Source: an uncultured Gemmatimonadota bacterium (GTDB lineage Bacteria > Gemmatimonadota > Gemmatimonadetes > Gemmatimonadales > Gemmatimonadaceae). Taken from it: a stretch of 64,000 nucleotides of DNA. The notes beneath the pieces are model-generated. The model was not told the DNA's origin, did not search any database, and saw only the letters and a list, made by a program, of their open reading frames with translations. The position numbers were made by a program, and so were the translations under genes. Where the stretch lies: NCBI GenBank assembly GCA_902826615.1, contig CADEFN010000001.1, forward strand, positions 1,054,001-1,118,000. The letters are read 5' to 3'. Shown here in pieces: positions 36,334-43,706 of the stretch (position 1 is the stretch's first letter; each line of letters opens with the position of its first letter).

Positions 36334-37719
36334 TCAGCCGCGCTTGGAGGGGGCTTTGCGCGCGGCGGGTTTTTTCTTCGCCGGCGCAGCCTTGGCGGCC
36401 GGACGTTTGCCGGAGGTGGTGCGCTTTGCCGCAGCGGCCCGGGCAGCGGCGGCACGACGGGCACGGGCAGAGCGTGCCGAGCGGGAGCGTCGGGTGCGAA
36501 CCGCCGGATTCCACCCATCTGCGCGGTCGGCGCGGAAGGACGCCGGCATGTCGAGCGGGCTTTCCACGCCGTCGACCACCGCCAGGGCGGCCGCATCGGC
36601 CAGGTCGGCGCGAACATCCGAAATCACTTTCGCGGGACGACGGGCCCGGGCGGCGTGGACCCGGTTGGTAAGCAGGATGACGAACATGTCGCGATCGGGA
36701 TCGATCCACATCGACGTCCCGGTGTACCCGGTGTGCCCGTAGGCGCGCGGCGAGAGATGTTCACCGGATCCGCCATCGCCATCGGCAGTGTCCCAGCCTA
36801 ACGCGCGGGTGCCCGCAGTCCGTGCGGTGAAGCGGGCGACGGTGGTGTCACTGATGATACGCTCGCCTTCGTAGACGCCACCATTCAGCAGCATTTCGGC
36901 AAACACCGCCAGATCGGCGGCAGTGGAGAAGAGCCCGGCGTGTCCGGCAACCCCGCCTAACGCAAAGGCATTTTCGTCGTGGACCTCACCCTGCAGGGCG
37001 TAGCCACGAGGGGGCGTCACTTCAGTGGGTGCGATACGCGGGCGCCACGACGCCGGAGGATTGAAGCGGGTGTCGTTCATCGAGAGCGGCGTGAACACTC
37101 GCTCGTTGAGGAACTCGTCGAGCCCCATACCGGCTACCGACTCCACGACCCACCCCAGGACGTCGGCCCCGAGGTCGGAGTAAACAAAACAATCGCCGGG
37201 GGCGCAGTTGAGCGGTGTCTCGAGGACGATACGCTTGGCTTGCTCGCGATTGAGCGCGGCGCGCCAGAGTTGTTTGCCTGCCGGGAGACCCGAGTGGTGC
37301 GTCAGCAGGTGGCGCACGGTCACGCGGTCCTTGTTGACGGTCCCACCGAATGCGGGGAGGTACTGCACGACCGGGGCGTCGAGGCTCAGGCGCCCTTCGT
37401 CGTAGAGAATCATCGCGGCGGTCGTTGTACCGACCACCTTGGTAAGTGACGCAAGATCGTAAACGGTCTCTTCGGCGTTGACGGCAGCGCTCGAGGAGGT
37501 CCAGCCCAGCCGGCCGTAGCCACGCTGCATGGCAGCTGCACCACGGCGTCCCACCACCACGGCCGCCCCGGGATATCCTCCCGCAGAAAGTCCGCGGCGG
37601 ACCACCCTGTCGATGTTGGCCAGGCGCTCGGCGGACATGCCTACCTCACGCGGCGCCTTGACCGGGAGCCGGTCGGCGGGAGCGTAGGCAAACAAGGCGG
37701 CGATGAGCGGGATGAACAC
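36334..37719 (-). CDS. beta-lactamase-fold serine hydrolase with histone-H1-like basic tail
   Basis: 461 residues. The N-terminus is a short signal-like segment ('MFIPLIAALFAYAPADRL'). The class C/beta-lactamase domain has Ser91-x-x-Lys94 ('YDLASLTKVVGTTTA'), 'FVYSDLGADVLG' as the Tyr-x-Asp motif and 'GHTGYTGTSMWID' as the third motif. The last 52 residues (410-461) are almost only Lys, Arg, Ala, Pro and Ser, like histone H1 tails, and are not part of the family's normal fold. A strong ECF-type promoter lies upstream. Substrates could be peptidoglycan peptides or esters. Confidence 0.88.
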   Translation of the reverse strand: MFIPLIAALFAYAPADRLPVKAPREVGMSAERLANIDRVVRRGLSAGGYPGAAVVVGRRGAAAMQRGYGRLGWTSSSAAVNAEETVYDLASLTKVVGTTTAAMILYDEGRLSLDAPVVQYLPAFGGTVNKDRVTVRHLLTHHSGLPAGKQLWRAALNREQAKRIVLETPLNCAPGDCFVYSDLGADVLGWVVESVAGMGLDEFLNERVFTPLSMNDTRFNPPASWRPRIAPTEVTPPRGYALQGEVHDENAFALGGVAGHAGLFSTAADLAVFAEMLLNGGVYEGERIISDTTVARFTARTAGTRALGWDTADGDGGSGEHLSPRAYGHTGYTGTSMWIDPDRDMFVILLTNRVHAARARRPAKVISDVRADLADAAALAVVDGVESPLDMPASFRADRADGWNPAVRTRRSRSARSARARRAAAARAAAAKRTTSGKRPAAKAAPAKKKPAARKAPSKRG

Positions 37720-38024
37720 TTTGTGGCAACTCCGAGGGGTACGAACTGGACTCGACTACTACCCAAGAGACGAGCAAAGGTCTTGCCAAGTTCCGAGGCA
37801 AGCCCAACGGCGAACCTCAACAATTGCTCATGTCGTTGGTAAAGCGCAAGTTCCGCGGCCTTGGTTAATGTAAATTCACGCCATACTGCAGAGCTTGGTG
37901 TGTGTGGCGGCGTACAGTGGAATGCGTCGCAAGGAAGGGGAAGGGCGTGGGGTCGAGGTGCGCTCAGGTGCCTCACCCGGTAAACCTTCCGTCTCAAGCA
38001 CCGTGACCAAGATTTCGGAACGCC
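37720..38024. other. intergenic control region between hydrolase and ECF sigma genes
   Basis: This 305-base divergent gap holds two minus-strand GGAACTT boxes (37788-37794 and 37848-37854). The first has a well-spaced -10 box. No clear promoter for the rightward sigma gene was found, though TTGGTT/TACTGC near 37860-37890 is a weak candidate. Confidence 0.5.
37766..37794 (-). promoter_or_regulatory. ECF (RpoE-like) promoter for the serine hydrolase
   Basis: On the minus strand: GGAACTT, 16-base spacer, GTCTCT. This matches the E. coli sigmaE type (GGAACTT, about 16 bases, GTC). It points at the beta-lactamase-fold gene, whose ATG is 46 bases downstream, and lies next to an RpoE-like sigma gene. 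Confidence 0.5.
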
Positions 38025-38597
38025 ATGGCTACTGATCAGGACCTTATCCAGCGCGCAGTCGACGGCGACGAGCGGGCAATGCAGCGACTCTGGTCGCAGC
38101 ATGCCCCGCATATCGATGCCGTGGTCCGGAGGCTGGTCGGCGACCCCGATACGTCGGCGGATATCGCTCAGGAGGTCTGGATTCAGATCTTCAAGGCATT
38201 GCCCAGTTATCGGGGCGAATCGCAGTTTGGCACCTGGGCACACCGGATCGCCGTCAACCGAACGCTGAACGCGCTGCGTCGCACTCGGCGGCTGGAAAAG
38301 ATCGAGGCCGATATCGACGAAGACACGGCGTCGGTGGAACAGACCAGCGAGGGCACCCTGGTGATGGAAACCATCCAGGATGCAACGGCCCGGTTGTCGC
38401 CGGGAGCACGGACGGTCTTTGTGATGCACGATGTCGAGGGTTACACGCACGAAGAGATTGCCAAGGAACTGGGGATCACCACGGGGGGATCAAAGTCGCA
38501 GCTGTTCAAGGCACGAGCGCGCCTGCGCAAGCTGTTGGGTCACCTGGTCGATGGATTCGGGAAGAGAGATGATGAGCGAGCTGCACCCGCCTATTGA
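38025..38597 (+). CDS. RpoE-like ECF sigma factor
   Basis: 190 residues. Region 2: 'AMQRLWSQHAPHIDAVVRRL', 'DTSADIAQEVWIQIFKALPS', 'FGTWAHRIAVNRTLNALRR'. Region 4: 'LSPGARTVFVMHDVEGYTHE' and 'EIAKELGITTGGSKSQLFKA'. This is the classic RpoE group held by a zinc anti-sigma factor, and such a gene overlaps its 3' end by 29 bases. Together with the PDZ gene it forms a three-gene envelope-stress operon. Confidence 0.92.
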   Translation: MATDQDLIQRAVDGDERAMQRLWSQHAPHIDAVVRRLVGDPDTSADIAQEVWIQIFKALPSYRGESQFGTWAHRIAVNRTLNALRRTRRLEKIEADIDEDTASVEQTSEGTLVMETIQDATARLSPGARTVFVMHDVEGYTHEEIAKELGITTGGSKSQLFKARARLRKLLGHLVDGFGKRDDERAAPAY

Positions 38598-39282
38598 ACG
38601 TTTTGCCGAGCTGGCCGACACGGCGCCCACGCCATTCGAGCGTGAGCACCTGCAGGGCTGTGCGCAGTGTCGCGCCGAACTGGACGCCTATCGAGCCGTC
38701 GTGGCGCTGGCGTCTGACGAACGGCGCCGGATTGCTCCGCCCCTGACGCAGTGGTCGTCGTTGCGCAGCGCTCTGGACGCCGAGGGATTGGTGGCCACAC
38801 CGGGTCGTCGCATGCGTCCCGCGCAGCGCTGGGCCCTGCGAGCGGCCAGTGCTGCCGTCCTGGTCACCGGAGGAGTCGTTGCTGGTCGTTTGTCCCACGG
38901 GATGACGCTGGGCACCTTTGGGGTGGCCGAGCGAGGCGTGGAGGTGGATGTCCCCGGCGTGATTCCGGTGTCTGAGGGCGCGGTCTTCCAGTCGTCCGAG
39001 GAGGCACTGTCGCAGCTGGAGCGGGCGCAGCGCGCCTACGAAGATGCGGCGGCCTATCTGGCCGCGCACGACACCACCACCACCCAGAGTGCGCCCGATC
39101 AGTATCGCACGCGGCTCGCCGCGCTCGACATGGCGTCGGAGACCTTTGAACAGGCGCTGACCGATGCGCCGGTCGACCCGATCCTGAATCAGTACTTCAT
39201 GGCGACGATGAGTGCCCGTGAGGCCACGATCCGGCGGCTCGGCACCGCGATGCCGGCGTCGGTCCGTGTGGGGAGGTTCTAG
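38569..39282 (+). CDS. zinc anti-sigma factor with one membrane helix
   Basis: 237 residues. The ZAS motif His27-x3-Cys31-x2-Cys34 ('HLQGCAQC') marks a zinc-binding anti-sigma domain. A membrane helix follows near residues 86-106 ('RAASAAVLVTGGVVAGRLS'), then a periplasmic helical domain. Two consecutive ATGs follow a GAAGAGAG ribosome site; either may be used. It overlaps the sigma gene and should hold that sigma factor at the membrane until it is cleaved or loses zinc. Confidence 0.85.
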   Translation: MMSELHPPIERFAELADTAPTPFEREHLQGCAQCRAELDAYRAVVALASDERRRIAPPLTQWSSLRSALDAEGLVATPGRRMRPAQRWALRAASAAVLVTGGVVAGRLSHGMTLGTFGVAERGVEVDVPGVIPVSEGAVFQSSEEALSQLERAQRAYEDAAAYLAAHDTTTTQSAPDQYRTRLAALDMASETFEQALTDAPVDPILNQYFMATMSAREATIRRLGTAMPASVRVGRF

Positions 39283-39283
39283 G

Positions 39284-40441
39284 ATGCTCGGCCAGCGATC
39301 TGCCTCGGCTCGGTTGGTGTCCTGGCTCGCGTTAGGCGCGGTCCTGACGCCCGGGGCTACACAGGCACAGCAGCCCGACTCCGTCCGCGTCACCATCATT
39401 CGTGGGGTGACACCCTTCGAAATCCAGGTGGAACGCCTGGCGCGGCAGCTGGTGGGTCAGCAGCAGCGAGTGATCACGCTGAGCGGTACACGTCAGCAAC
39501 TGCAGGGGCTCTTGCGCACCGCTTCGTTGGACGATGGCCGGCGAAACTCGCTGGTCACTCGCCTGCGGCTGGTGGAGTCTGAACTCTCGTCGCTCGGGAC
39601 GTCGGCGGCCTCGCTTCGCCGCGAGCTGGAGCGCGTCTGTGCACCGACGCGACTGGCCGAGGGATGGGTGGGAATACAGTACAGCGGCGAGTACACAGTT
39701 GACATCACTCCCGGCGGCGCTGTGATGCGGGTGCGAACGCCTCCTTCAATCGAATCAGTCGACCCGGGCTCGCCTGCGGACAAAGCGGGGTTGCGCCGCG
39801 GTGACGTGATCCTGGCCATGGGTGGGCGCGAGATGGTGGATGCGGTCGTCGATCTCGGCCAGCTGCTCAAGATCGGGACGCGTGTGCCCGTCCGTGTTCG
39901 GCGTGGAGTCGAATCGCGCTCCATGGTTGTGGTCATCGAGGCGCGGCCAGCCGACTTTGTCCCGACCTGTGCCTGGGAGGACGAGACCATCGCTCGGGCG
40001 CTGGCTCCGGCTCCCGGTGGCTTCACCTTTGTGATTGGCGGTCAGGCCACTCGTGAATCGCCGAATCCCTTCAGGATCGGTTCGACTCCGCCTTCGACTA
40101 TTTCGCTGGTGCCGTCGAACGAAGCGCCTCAAGGCCGGATTGGCTTCACCTTCAGCGGGTCATCGGACCAGTTTGCGGCTGGAGCCCAGCTCATGCCGCT
40201 CAACGAGGGACTCGTCGCCATCACTGGTGTTGAGCGCGGCATCTTTGTGGTCGAGGTGGCACGCCGATCCTCGGCCGCTCAGTCGGGGCTTCAGGCGGGT
40301 GATGTCATTGTGTCGGTCGAGGGGCGCAGTGTCAGTTCGCCGGGTGGCTTGCTGCAGGCGATGGAACGCGCCGATCCTCGTGAGCTTCGCTTGCAGGTGA
40401 TGCGGCAGAAGCGGACCGAGGCGGTCGTCCTGCGCTGGTAG
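39284..40441 (+). CDS. periplasmic protein with two PDZ domains
   Basis: 385 residues with a signal peptide to 'GATQAQQP'. After a coiled-coil-like helical stretch ('LVTRLRLVESELSSLGTSAA'), PDZ-1 shows 'SIESVDPGSPADKAGLRRGD' and PDZ-2 shows 'RRSSAAQSGLQAGDVIVSVE'. No protease residues are visible, unlike DegS or MucD. It starts one base after the anti-sigma stop. A role in sensing misfolded proteins and relaying them to the anti-sigma factor is inferred from the operon. Confidence 0.82.
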   Translation: MLGQRSASARLVSWLALGAVLTPGATQAQQPDSVRVTIIRGVTPFEIQVERLARQLVGQQQRVITLSGTRQQLQGLLRTASLDDGRRNSLVTRLRLVESELSSLGTSAASLRRELERVCAPTRLAEGWVGIQYSGEYTVDITPGGAVMRVRTPPSIESVDPGSPADKAGLRRGDVILAMGGREMVDAVVDLGQLLKIGTRVPVRVRRGVESRSMVVVIEARPADFVPTCAWEDETIARALAPAPGGFTFVIGGQATRESPNPFRIGSTPPSTISLVPSNEAPQGRIGFTFSGSSDQFAAGAQLMPLNEGLVAITGVERGIFVVEVARRSSAAQSGLQAGDVIVSVEGRSVSSPGGLLQAMERADPRELRLQVMRQKRTEAVVLRW

Positions 40442-40443
40442 CC

Positions 40444-41223
40444 TTACTTCCTGCTTCCCACCCGTCCGGGTGGGAGGGAGTACAGCAGCTGCGCCGTCGC
40501 ACGATCGGGTCCTGACAACTCCTTCACGCGAACTCGCGGCGCCATGATGCTGGTGGTGTCGGTCGTATGATCGAGACCCAGCAGATGGCCAACCTCGTGC
40601 AGCGCAATCGCGCGGGTGGCGGCGCGATCCAGGGGTTCACCGCTCTGGTGGTGCACCGCGATCATGACATTGGCCTGGAGGATGTACCAGCGCTCGTCAT
40701 GCGTCCACAACGTCTTGCCGCTGATGGGCTCGCGAAAACGATCGACCCATGTGACGTGAACATTCGCTGACGCCGAGTCGAGCACGAAGGTGAAGTTGAT
40801 CGGCACGCCGGACTCCGCCCATTCGAGGAAGGCGTCGCGTACGAGCGGGAGCGACGTGGGCGACCAGTTCTGAATGCGCGAGACGGGCTGGATCCAGACG
40901 CGGAGCGGTTCGGTGCGGCGATCGGGCCAGCGCGCGAGGGAAGAGTCGTGCGCAGCAAGCACTTCGCTGATGTAGGTGCTGGTGGAGGAGAGTTCGAGCC
41001 GACGTTTGATGTCTTCGAGGCTCGGATTTTCGTCGGCAGCGCGGACGCGGTTCTTCCGTCGTCCTCCCTCACTCGGCGTGTCCACGCTCCCGCCATCGGA
41101 AACGACGCTCTCTCCGTTATGCGCACGCTCAGCATGCAGCTGACGCGTCTCCATCGCCTCACTGGCGACGAAGGCCGCGAGGGCGGCAAGACTGACGGCA
41201 ACGAAGAGGTCGAAGCGCTTCAT
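40444..41223 (-). CDS. matrixin-like zinc metalloprotease (M10A)
   Basis: 259 residues with an N-terminal signal anchor ('FVAVSLAALAAFVASEAM'). The metzincin site 'HEVGHLLGLDH' (209-219) is complete with all three histidines, and the Met-turn is 'TSIMAPRV'. The pro-region has no clear cysteine switch. It would act outside the cytoplasm. The ATG overlaps the stop of the alpha/beta-hydrolase gene upstream. Confidence 0.88.
   Translation of the reverse strand: MKRFDLFVAVSLAALAAFVASEAMETRQLHAERAHNGESVVSDGGSVDTPSEGGRRKNRVRAADENPSLEDIKRRLELSSTSTYISEVLAAHDSSLARWPDRRTEPLRVWIQPVSRIQNWSPTSLPLVRDAFLEWAESGVPINFTFVLDSASANVHVTWVDRFREPISGKTLWTHDERWYILQANVMIAVHHQSGEPLDRAATRAIALHEVGHLLGLDHTTDTTSIMAPRVRVKELSGPDRATAQLLYSLPPGRVGSRK
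40456..40475. terminator. hairpin at the convergent PDZ/matrixin junction
   Basis: An 8-bp perfect stem TCCCACCC/GGGTGGGA with a GTCC loop, inside the last codons of the matrixin gene and 15 bases after the PDZ-gene stop. There is no T tract. Confidence 0.35.
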
Positions 41224-42164
41224 GCGGTGGGGTGTTTCTCCGGCTGATTCAGGAACGCGAGTGTGGCGGCAAAAAAGGCCTCGGGCCTCTCCCAGAAGGG
41301 CATGTGGCCCGCTCCGGGTATCAGCTCGAGTTGTGATCGCGGGATAAGTGCGACCAGTTCCCGGGCAACCGCCGGGGGGAGCAGGTCACGCTCTCCGTGG
41401 ATGACGAGGGTTTGTGTATGCACGGCACGTACCAGCGTCGTCCAGTCATACCCTTCGCGCCGTAGACGTGACGCCACGGCCGCCCCTACCCGGCTCTCAC
41501 TACGCGGTGGCGCAAAGAGTTGCGCGAGATCTGGGTCACCAAACCAGGCTGGGTACACCGCACGCGAATAGGCCGAATGGACCGACGGGTCGGCCTCGTG
41601 GAGCGCCGAAGGGTCGAGCCGCTGCAACACTGCCCGGTCTGCCATCTGCAGTCGCTCGAGGGCTCGGTCATGTAGTCCGGCGAGCCATGAGGAGGTCGGA
41701 CCGACCGAATTCACCAGCACCAGCCGACGCACGCCGTCCCGGTCCTGCTCAGCACCGAGCATCGCAATTCCCCCACCCCAGGAGTGTCCCAGAACATCCC
41801 AACGCCGAAAGCCGAGCGCTTTGCGAATTGCGACAAGATCCCCGGCGTCGTGTTCGATCTTCGCGCTGTGAGGGGCCGGGGGTATGGCCGTTTCTCCGCG
41901 TCCCCGCTGATCATAGAAGATGAGCTGTCGCCCCTGCGCGAGTGGGGACAGCGCGGGCCAGAGGAGTTTGTGGCCGAAGAGGAGGCCGCCATTCACACAG
42001 ACCAGCGGCGGCACATCGGGGACCGGTGGCGTGGAGTAAATCGCAAAGGCGAGCCCGCGCACCTCGAGCGTCTGGCGCATGAGTCGCGGAGCAGGCGGCA
42101 ACGAGCGTCGGAACGCGGTGAAGCGTTCGCGCGCGGTGAGGGCAGTGTCGGGGCTCGTCGTCAC
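41220..42164 (-). CDS. alpha/beta-hydrolase, proline iminopeptidase-like
   Basis: 314 residues from a GTG at 42164; longer starts would run into the divergent monooxygenase gene. 'VCVNGGLLFGHKLLWPALSP' gives the HGG-like oxyanion region, 'IFYDQRGRGET' the family strand, 'VLGHSWGGGIAML' the nucleophile Ser, and 'PGAGHMPFWERP' the His. The layout fits S33 peptidases and related esterases. It is coupled to the matrixin gene by an ATGA overlap. Confidence 0.82.
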   Translation of the reverse strand: MTTSPDTALTARERFTAFRRSLPPAPRLMRQTLEVRGLAFAIYSTPPVPDVPPLVCVNGGLLFGHKLLWPALSPLAQGRQLIFYDQRGRGETAIPPAPHSAKIEHDAGDLVAIRKALGFRRWDVLGHSWGGGIAMLGAEQDRDGVRRLVLVNSVGPTSSWLAGLHDRALERLQMADRAVLQRLDPSALHEADPSVHSAYSRAVYPAWFGDPDLAQLFAPPRSESRVGAAVASRLRREGYDWTTLVRAVHTQTLVIHGERDLLPPAVARELVALIPRSQLELIPGAGHMPFWERPEAFFAATLAFLNQPEKHPTA

Positions 42165-42252
42165 GATGCGGGAATAAGCTGCGGGAATATGCCCGCGTTC
42201 CGTCCTTCGGCTACCATTCAGCGCTGCGCTACCCCTTTCCAGTTTGCTGGCC

Positions 42253-43284
42253 GTGGAACTTGGCATCTACTCATTCGCTGAAAACACCGTCGACGCCACC
42301 ACCGGGCGCGCCCTCTCGCCCGCGCAACGTCTGCAGAACCTGCTCGAGGAGATCGAACTCGCCGATCAGGTAGGGCTCGATGTCTACGGAGTAGGTGAAC
42401 ACCACCGCCCCGATTTTGTGGCCTCCTCGCCGGCGGTGATCCTTGGCGCGGCGGCGGCGCGCACCAAGCGCATTCGTCTGACCACCGCGGTCACGGTGCT
42501 CAGCTCCGACGACCCCGTGCGGGTCTTCCAGGAGTTTGCGACCCTTGATCTGCTGTCGAACGGCCGGGCGGAGATCATGGCAGGGCGCGGGTCCTTCATC
42601 GAGAGCTTTCCGCTCTTCGGGTACGATCTCCACGATTATGACACGCTGTTCAGCGAAAAGCTCGAGTTGCTGCTGCAGCTGCGTGCACATGAGCGCGTCA
42701 CGTGGAAGGGGCGGCATCGCGCGCCACTGAGTGGACAGGGGGTGTATCCGCGTCCGGTGCAGAATCCCATCCCGGTGTGGGTGGCGGTTGGTGGCACCCC
42801 CGAATCGGTGGTGCGTGCGGCAACGCTGGGTTTGCCGATGGCGCTGGCCATTATTGGTGGGCAACCGGAGCGCTTTGTGCCGTTTGTCGAGTTGTACCGC
42901 GATGCGGCGCAGCAGGCGGGCCACGATCCGGCGACGCTCCCGGTCTCCATCAACTCGCACGGGTTCATTGCCGCCACCGAGCAGGAGGCGGTCGACGCCG
43001 CCTATCCGCCGTACATCGATACGATGGGGCGGATCGGGCGCGAGCGCGGCTGGCCACCACCAACGCGGCAGCGCTTCGATGCCGAACGTTCGCCGACGGG
43101 TGCGATTCTGATCGGGAGCCCGCAGCAGGTGATCGACAAGATCCTCTACGAGCACGAGCTGTTCGGCATGCAGCGCTTTCTGCTGCAGCTCACGGTTGGG
43201 TCAATGCCGCACGCGAAGGTGATGCGTGCGATCGAGCTGTACGGGACGGTGGTGGCGCCGGCGGTGCGGAGTGCGGTGGGGTGA
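42253..43284 (+). CDS. luciferase-like (LLM class) flavin-dependent monooxygenase
   Basis: 343 residues. From the GTG at 42253 the protein begins '[20 protein letters not shown]', the normal N-terminus of this family; a TTG nine bases upstream is less likely. '[13 protein letters not shown]', '[20 protein letters not shown]' and '[20 protein letters not shown]' are family signatures. It uses reduced flavin and oxygen on an unknown substrate. It forms the left housekeeping border of the caspase/CHAT locus. Confidence 0.9.
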   Translation: MELGIYSFAENTVDATTGRALSPAQRLQNLLEEIELADQVGLDVYGVGEHHRPDFVASSPAVILGAAAARTKRIRLTTAVTVLSSDDPVRVFQEFATLDLLSNGRAEIMAGRGSFIESFPLFGYDLHDYDTLFSEKLELLLQLRAHERVTWKGRHRAPLSGQGVYPRPVQNPIPVWVAVGGTPESVVRAATLGLPMALAIIGGQPERFVPFVELYRDAAQQAGHDPATLPVSINSHGFIAATEQEAVDAAYPPYIDTMGRIGRERGWPPPTRQRFDAERSPTGAILIGSPQQVIDKILYEHELFGMQRFLLQLTVGSMPHAKVMRAIELYGTVVAPAVRSAVG

Positions 43285-43318
43285 AAGGCCTGCCCGGGTG
43301 GACCGGGCACGTACCCTC

Positions 43319-43621
43319 ATGAACATCGCCAGCGATCACCTCCTGCTCTGGACAGCTGGCGTCGCGGGCTCGAAGCTCCGGATTCCGGATCAGAGGCAGT
43401 CATCGCAACGTACAAGCCGCACCAAGAGGGGCGCCGTGTTGCGCGACCTCTATCGAAAGGAAACGACTTCGGACCGTTGGCCTTGGCTCCTCTACCTCAG
43501 GGAGCGAGAAGAGATCGTCCGCGAATGGAGCCTTCTCAAGTCGGCTGGCGACCGGACCAAGATCGCGCGTCTCACCCGCGCTTGCAGCGTGCGGTTAGCA
43601 TCGGTAATTTTGCTATGGTAA
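43319..43621 (+). pseudogene. decayed, internally deleted copy of the CHAT gene 5' end
   Basis: Two blocks align by eye with the 5' end of the CHAT gene. Bases 43287-43410 match 45965-46083, including 'CTCATGAAC' and the shared 'CTCCTGCTCTGGACAG'. Bases 43441-43554 match about 46642-46757; in protein terms, 'RWPWLLYLREREEIVREWSL' here against 'RWPWELYLREGAEIVKEWSL' there. About 560 bases between the blocks are missing, including both catalytic residues of the CHAT domain. A short open frame remains, but it cannot make a working protein. Confidence 0.75.
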
Positions 43622-43706
43622 CCCCTCCAACGCATCCCGGGGTTGTGGTCTCCGGAATATCGCGGTAAGGTCGCACCTCCCCCGCGTTCACTCACCTCGG
43701 TAGTTG

